DNA of 8,553 nucleotides, from the NCBI GenBank assembly GCA_964453155.1, contig CAYVQU010000208.1, positions 1 through 8,553 on the forward strand. Direction: 5' to 3'. Below are positions 6,519 to 8,553 of this stretch, one piece after another (within the stretch, counting starts at the first letter, position 1; the number at the start of each line of letters is the position of its first letter). The notes beneath the pieces are model-generated. The model saw only the letters and a list, made by a program, of their open reading frames with translations. It searched no databases and had not been told where the DNA came from. Origin of the DNA: CAYVQU01 sp964453155 (GTDB lineage Bacteria > Chloroflexota > Anaerolineae > Anaerolineales > UBA11858). Made by a program: the position numbers and the translations under genes.

Positions 6519-7571
6519 CCCATAGACGCGCGTTTCTGGGTACCAATCCTTCCACCCGAACCAAAATGATGAAGTGCTTTTTAGGCGATTGAGTTGTTCA
6601 CCAACGAGGGGGCCTTCTAGTGCTTTCCCGGTCAAACCATCCCAAATTGTGCCGGTTTCGGGATCCTTGAGACTTAATGCTGTTAATTGGGTAAAGGTCA
6701 AGATTTGATTGTTAATCTGCCGGCTAAAAACAACCCCCGTACCGGTATCGATTGCAAAAACAACCAAAATGGGGTGATCGCCGACAATATCATTCACAAT
6801 TGGCATTTCATTTAGAACGCCAAATGGATACGCGACCGCCTCATTGTTTTTTTCTACCCCAACTACAAATTCTTTGACATATAAGCGCTCATCGATATGT
6901 TCTTGGCCAATTACACCGCTGCTGGCACTGTTGTAATAATTGGTGTATGGATCACGAATGTTGCCGCCATATCCTTTATCTAGGGCAATTGTATTTGGAT
7001 GTTGGGTTTTCCAATCAGCCCAAGTGGTTTGCCAAGAGGGGACAAACTCAAGTTTGGTTCCCAGGAGAGCCCCCTCCACAGCTTCACCAGTTAGTTGACT
7101 CCAGAGACTATCCGTTTGCCGGTCGTACATTACCATCACGTTCATGATCAATTTACCACTTACCCCAAACGTATACTCTTCTCCTGCAATAAGTCGGGAA
7201 TACACGATCCCCGTGAAGCACAGCGGTCACCAAGTTACCGCAATTTTTTGCCCCCCAACGGTGTCATTTACAATTTCGTGGCTAGATAATATTGGAATCG
7301 AATACGCTCGGGTATCACCATCAAAATTAACACCAATAATTAACTCATCTTGCTCATACTGCAAATCAGCATCCTCAGCCGAAACAAAGCTCGGATCATT
7401 GATTGCCGGGATCCCATCTCTAGGGAGTAAAGTGACCATGCTAAGTTCGCGTTCGGCAGTATCACCGGCCGCGTCAGAAATTGGAACGGTTATAGTTTCT
7501 GAACCCCCGGTGCAGGCTGTCAAGAGAAAAATTGAGAAAATCCCTAAGATTAAAAATCGTTTTATGCTCAT
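6507..7571 (-). CDS. DUF3179 lipoprotein with in-frame TGA at the CxxC cysteine: candidate selenoprotein
   Basis: The frame encodes 354 residues if the TGA at 7227-7229 is read through. I chose ATG 7571 because AGAGG lies seven bases upstream and the protein then begins with a clean lipoprotein signal, ending LLTAC (Cys20); an ATG at 7595 has no ribosome-binding site. DUF3179 proteins are extracytoplasmic and of unknown function; their hallmark is a CPLC-type motif after a VNDT(x)GG block. Here VNDTVGG (101-107) is followed by AVTW-[TGA, 115]-PLC118-FTGIVYSR, then FGVSGK and MYDRQTDSLWSQLTGEAVEG. Both sides of the TGA are in the same frame and family-like, so this is not a frameshift. A second, diverged copy of the domain follows (about 234-354: VVGV, VNDIVGDHP, TGTGVVFSR, IWDGLTGKALEGPLVG) without the cysteines. 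Alternatives: a TGC/TGT-to-TGA nonsense mutation or sequencing error, which would leave a 114-residue stub. The only other plausible initiation after the TGA, GTG at 7205, has no convincing ribosome-binding site. Confidence 0.8.
7195..7229 (-). promoter_or_regulatory. SECIS-like hairpin just after the in-frame TGA
   Basis: Downstream of the TGA (7229-7227) the mRNA can form CACG-GGGAU-CGUG (7215-7203): four perfect pairs closing a five-base loop that starts with GGG, beginning about 15 bases after the UGA. A competing fold pairs CGGGGA with UUCCCG (7213-7208 with 7200-7195) around a seven-base loop. Bacterial SECIS elements are short stem-loops at about this distance with a G near the start of the apical loop. 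The first fold meets that loosely; the lower stem is poor. This is a suggestive, not a decisive, structure. Confidence 0.4.
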
Positions 7572-7578
7572 ATAAATA

Positions 7579-7583
7579 CCTCT
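7579..7583 (-). promoter_or_regulatory. Ribosome-binding site deciding the DUF3179 start
   Basis: AGAGG on the - strand, seven bases before ATG 7571. It selects the start that puts the lipoprotein signal (MSIKRF...LLTAC) at the very N-terminus rather than the ATG eight codons upstream. Confidence 0.65.
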
Positions 7584-7594
7584 AAAGTTATTCA

Positions 7595-7618
7595 TCGAAA
7601 ATAATGATATTTTCTCGA
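7595..7618. repeat. A/T-rich inverted repeat upstream of the DUF3179 gene
   Basis: TCGAAAATA (7595-7603) and TATTTTCTCGA (7608-7618) pair with a two-base bulge around a four-base loop. It lies 24 bases upstream of the chosen ATG, so it may be an operator or part of the 5' leader. No convincing -35/-10 pair was found next to it. Confidence 0.45.
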
Positions 7619-7950
7619 CGGTCTAGCGTTTTACCTTCTTACATATGATGCATTTTTGAGCTAAAATCAGTTAGTGGTAAAAGTTATGAAGCATTAACGT
7701 GACTGGCGAGGGATAGCCCTATTGACGATAGGCGGTTATAATTTGGAACTGGATTATTCATCAAAATCGGATTTTCTCTAAGGATGGATGATGCTCATTC
7801 AAATCATAGAGATTAACGAAACACTGTTCTGCCGAAATATTGGATCGCCCACTTTTCCATTCCAAAAGAATTCATGAAGGGATTAAGGAATATTCTATTT
7901 TGGAAGCGGATCATTGCGAAGATACCGCTTATTGTTGGCGCGTGAATACC
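7619..7950. other. Gene-poor stretch upstream of the DUF3179 gene
   Basis: About 330 bases with no gene I can support on either strand. It must hold the promoter for the leftward DUF3179 gene, but no clear sigma-70 pair was found. A TATAAT at 7739-7744 on the + strand has TTGACG only nine bases upstream, too close for a promoter. A start-less open frame of 51 codons (7810-7962, +) has protein-like composition (EADHCEDTAYCWRVNTKVAY at its end) and might be the relic of a lost gene, but I recognise no family in it. Confidence 0.5.
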
Positions 7951-7996
7951 AAAGTTGCATACTAGGTTATTTAGTAAACCTAGTATTTGCAACTTT
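7951..7996. repeat. Long, nearly perfect inverted repeat (terminator-like hairpin)
   Basis: AAAGTTGCATACTAGGTT (7951-7968) and AACCTAGTATTTGCAACTTT (7977-7996) pair along 18 base pairs with a two-base bulge and an eight-base loop. Outer AAAG/CTTTT ends give short U-runs on both strands, so it could terminate transcription from either side. Alternatively it is the imprint of a mobile or recombination element. Confidence 0.75.
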
Positions 7997-8004
7997 TGAT
8001 GATG

Positions 8005-8047
8005 AAAAAATCAAAAATATTGAGTCTGACATCAAGTTGATGTCGGA
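8005..8047 (-). terminator. Probable terminator of the O-antigen ligase remnant
   Basis: On the - strand TCCGACATC-AACTT-GATGTCAGA (8047-8025) forms a nine-pair stem with one wobble pair. It is followed after a few bases by two T-runs (8017-8013 and 8010-8005). The stem overlaps the TGA stop at 8034-8032. Spacing to the T-run is longer than ideal, so efficiency is uncertain. Confidence 0.55.
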
Positions 8048-8553
8048 AGGGCGGAGCTTGGAAGATAAGCTTGCATGAATTTTGAGGTAATTAATCCTAA
8101 TAACATCCAGAATATAAAGCCGGGCTTAGCCCCTAATGCTATCGCATCAAAAAAACCATATAATAAATGAGTTGTTAGTCCACCCGCTAAACCTAAAAGT
8201 GTAATTTTATTCACTGTGCATTCAGGTGTGGATGTATATTGGAGATGATAAGTTTTCCATAATTTCAAAATCATTAGGTAAGCAACAATATAAATAGATA
8301 AAAATCCAATCAAGCCCAATAAACCAATATCGAGAGCAACTTGTAGAAATTCATTGTGGGCATGACCAAAATCAATTGGACTTCCATTATGTCCAAAAGG
8401 ATAGAAAACAAAAACAGTTTCCCTGAAATTATTCAATCCCATTCCTGTGATAGGAAAATCCTTTATTCCTAAAATTGCCCGACTCCAAATCCCGTATCGC
8501 TTTCAATACATTCGCCAAAAAGTAAGTAAGTAGGGCTTCTTGTAGTAAAGTTG
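8032..8553 (-). pseudogene. O-antigen ligase/polymerase (Wzy_C-type) membrane protein, 3' part, reading frame broken
   Basis: The intact piece from ATG 8442 (136 residues) carries the family hallmark HAHNEFLQVALDIGLLG at 27-43, with the conserved histidines, then hydrophobic membrane segments at about 32-60, 80-103 and 106-125. Such proteins join or polymerise surface polysaccharide units at the outer face of the cytoplasmic membrane. Homology clearly continues upstream of that ATG in the same frame: KRYGIWSRAILGIKDFPITG is the usual R-x-x-IW...DFP-x-TG block of the family, so ATG 8442 is not the true start. That frame hits TGA at 8503-8505. In another frame the sequence remains open to the window edge (ending ...LTYFLANVLKAIR), so a one-base frameshift near 8500 is a likely cause; a nonsense mutation or sequencing error is also possible. 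The gene's 5' end lies outside the window. Confidence 0.7.

Noticed and set aside
7203..7250. Frameshift between two DUF3179 ORFs
   Set aside because: The two open segments are in the same frame (7595 and 7205 differ by a multiple of three) and adjoin directly across one TGA codon. No indel is needed to join them.
7791..7877. 28-codon ORF preceded by AAGGA
   Set aside because: Too short, no recognisable domain or hydrophobic segment, and it overlaps a different open frame. Chance is likelier.
7810..7962. 51-codon open frame on the + strand
   Set aside because: No start codon and no family recognised. Kept only as a possible gene relic in the note on the intergenic stretch.
6507..8505. TGA reassigned to an amino acid throughout the genome
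   Set aside because: TGG is used freely for Trp, and TGA correctly ends the GH63 gene (3746), the DUF3179 gene (6507) and the ligase fragment (8032).

Overview
The window reads as a chromosomal stretch from a free-living bacterium. The best guess is a member of Chloroflexota (Anaerolineae-like). This is an inference from the mix of a response regulator fused to a CpaE/MinD-like ATPase, a bacterial GH63 'glucosidase' and a DUF3179 lipoprotein, with moderate G+C. No marker gene is present to prove it.

Layout. Bases 1-3723 on the + strand hold a signalling cluster: a hybrid histidine kinase cut by the left edge (PAS, HisKA, HATPase, REC, REC), a free-standing HPt protein, and a response regulator whose output is a CpaE/TadZ-like P-loop domain. 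Together they supply every step of a multistep His-Asp-His-Asp phosphorelay. The spacer between kinase and HPt contains a striking nested inverted repeat. Convergent to this cluster, on the - strand, lie a 892-residue GH63-type glycoside hydrolase (3746-6424) and, 82 bases upstream of it, a DUF3179 lipoprotein gene (6507-7571). A gene-poor stretch of about 430 bases with several hairpins follows. Last, on the - strand and running off the right edge, is the damaged 3' end of an O-antigen ligase/polymerase-type membrane protein.

Main point of interest. The DUF3179 gene is interrupted by a single in-frame TGA at 7227-7229. The two open segments on either side are in the same frame, both are clear DUF3179 sequence, and the TGA sits exactly where the family's CPLC motif has its first cysteine, giving TW-[TGA]-PLC-FTG. 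TGA is followed by C, and a small hairpin with a G-rich apical loop lies about 15 bases downstream, roughly where a bacterial SECIS element would be. This is either a selenocysteine codon (a U-x-x-C redox motif in a surface lipoprotein of unknown function) or a one-base nonsense mutation. I favour selenocysteine, but the sel genes lie outside this window, so it is unproven.

How the genes relate. The phosphorelay genes clearly belong together. The hydrolase and lipoprotein may be co-transcribed, with hairpins in the gap between them, but no shared pathway is evident. The ligase fragment appears unrelated.
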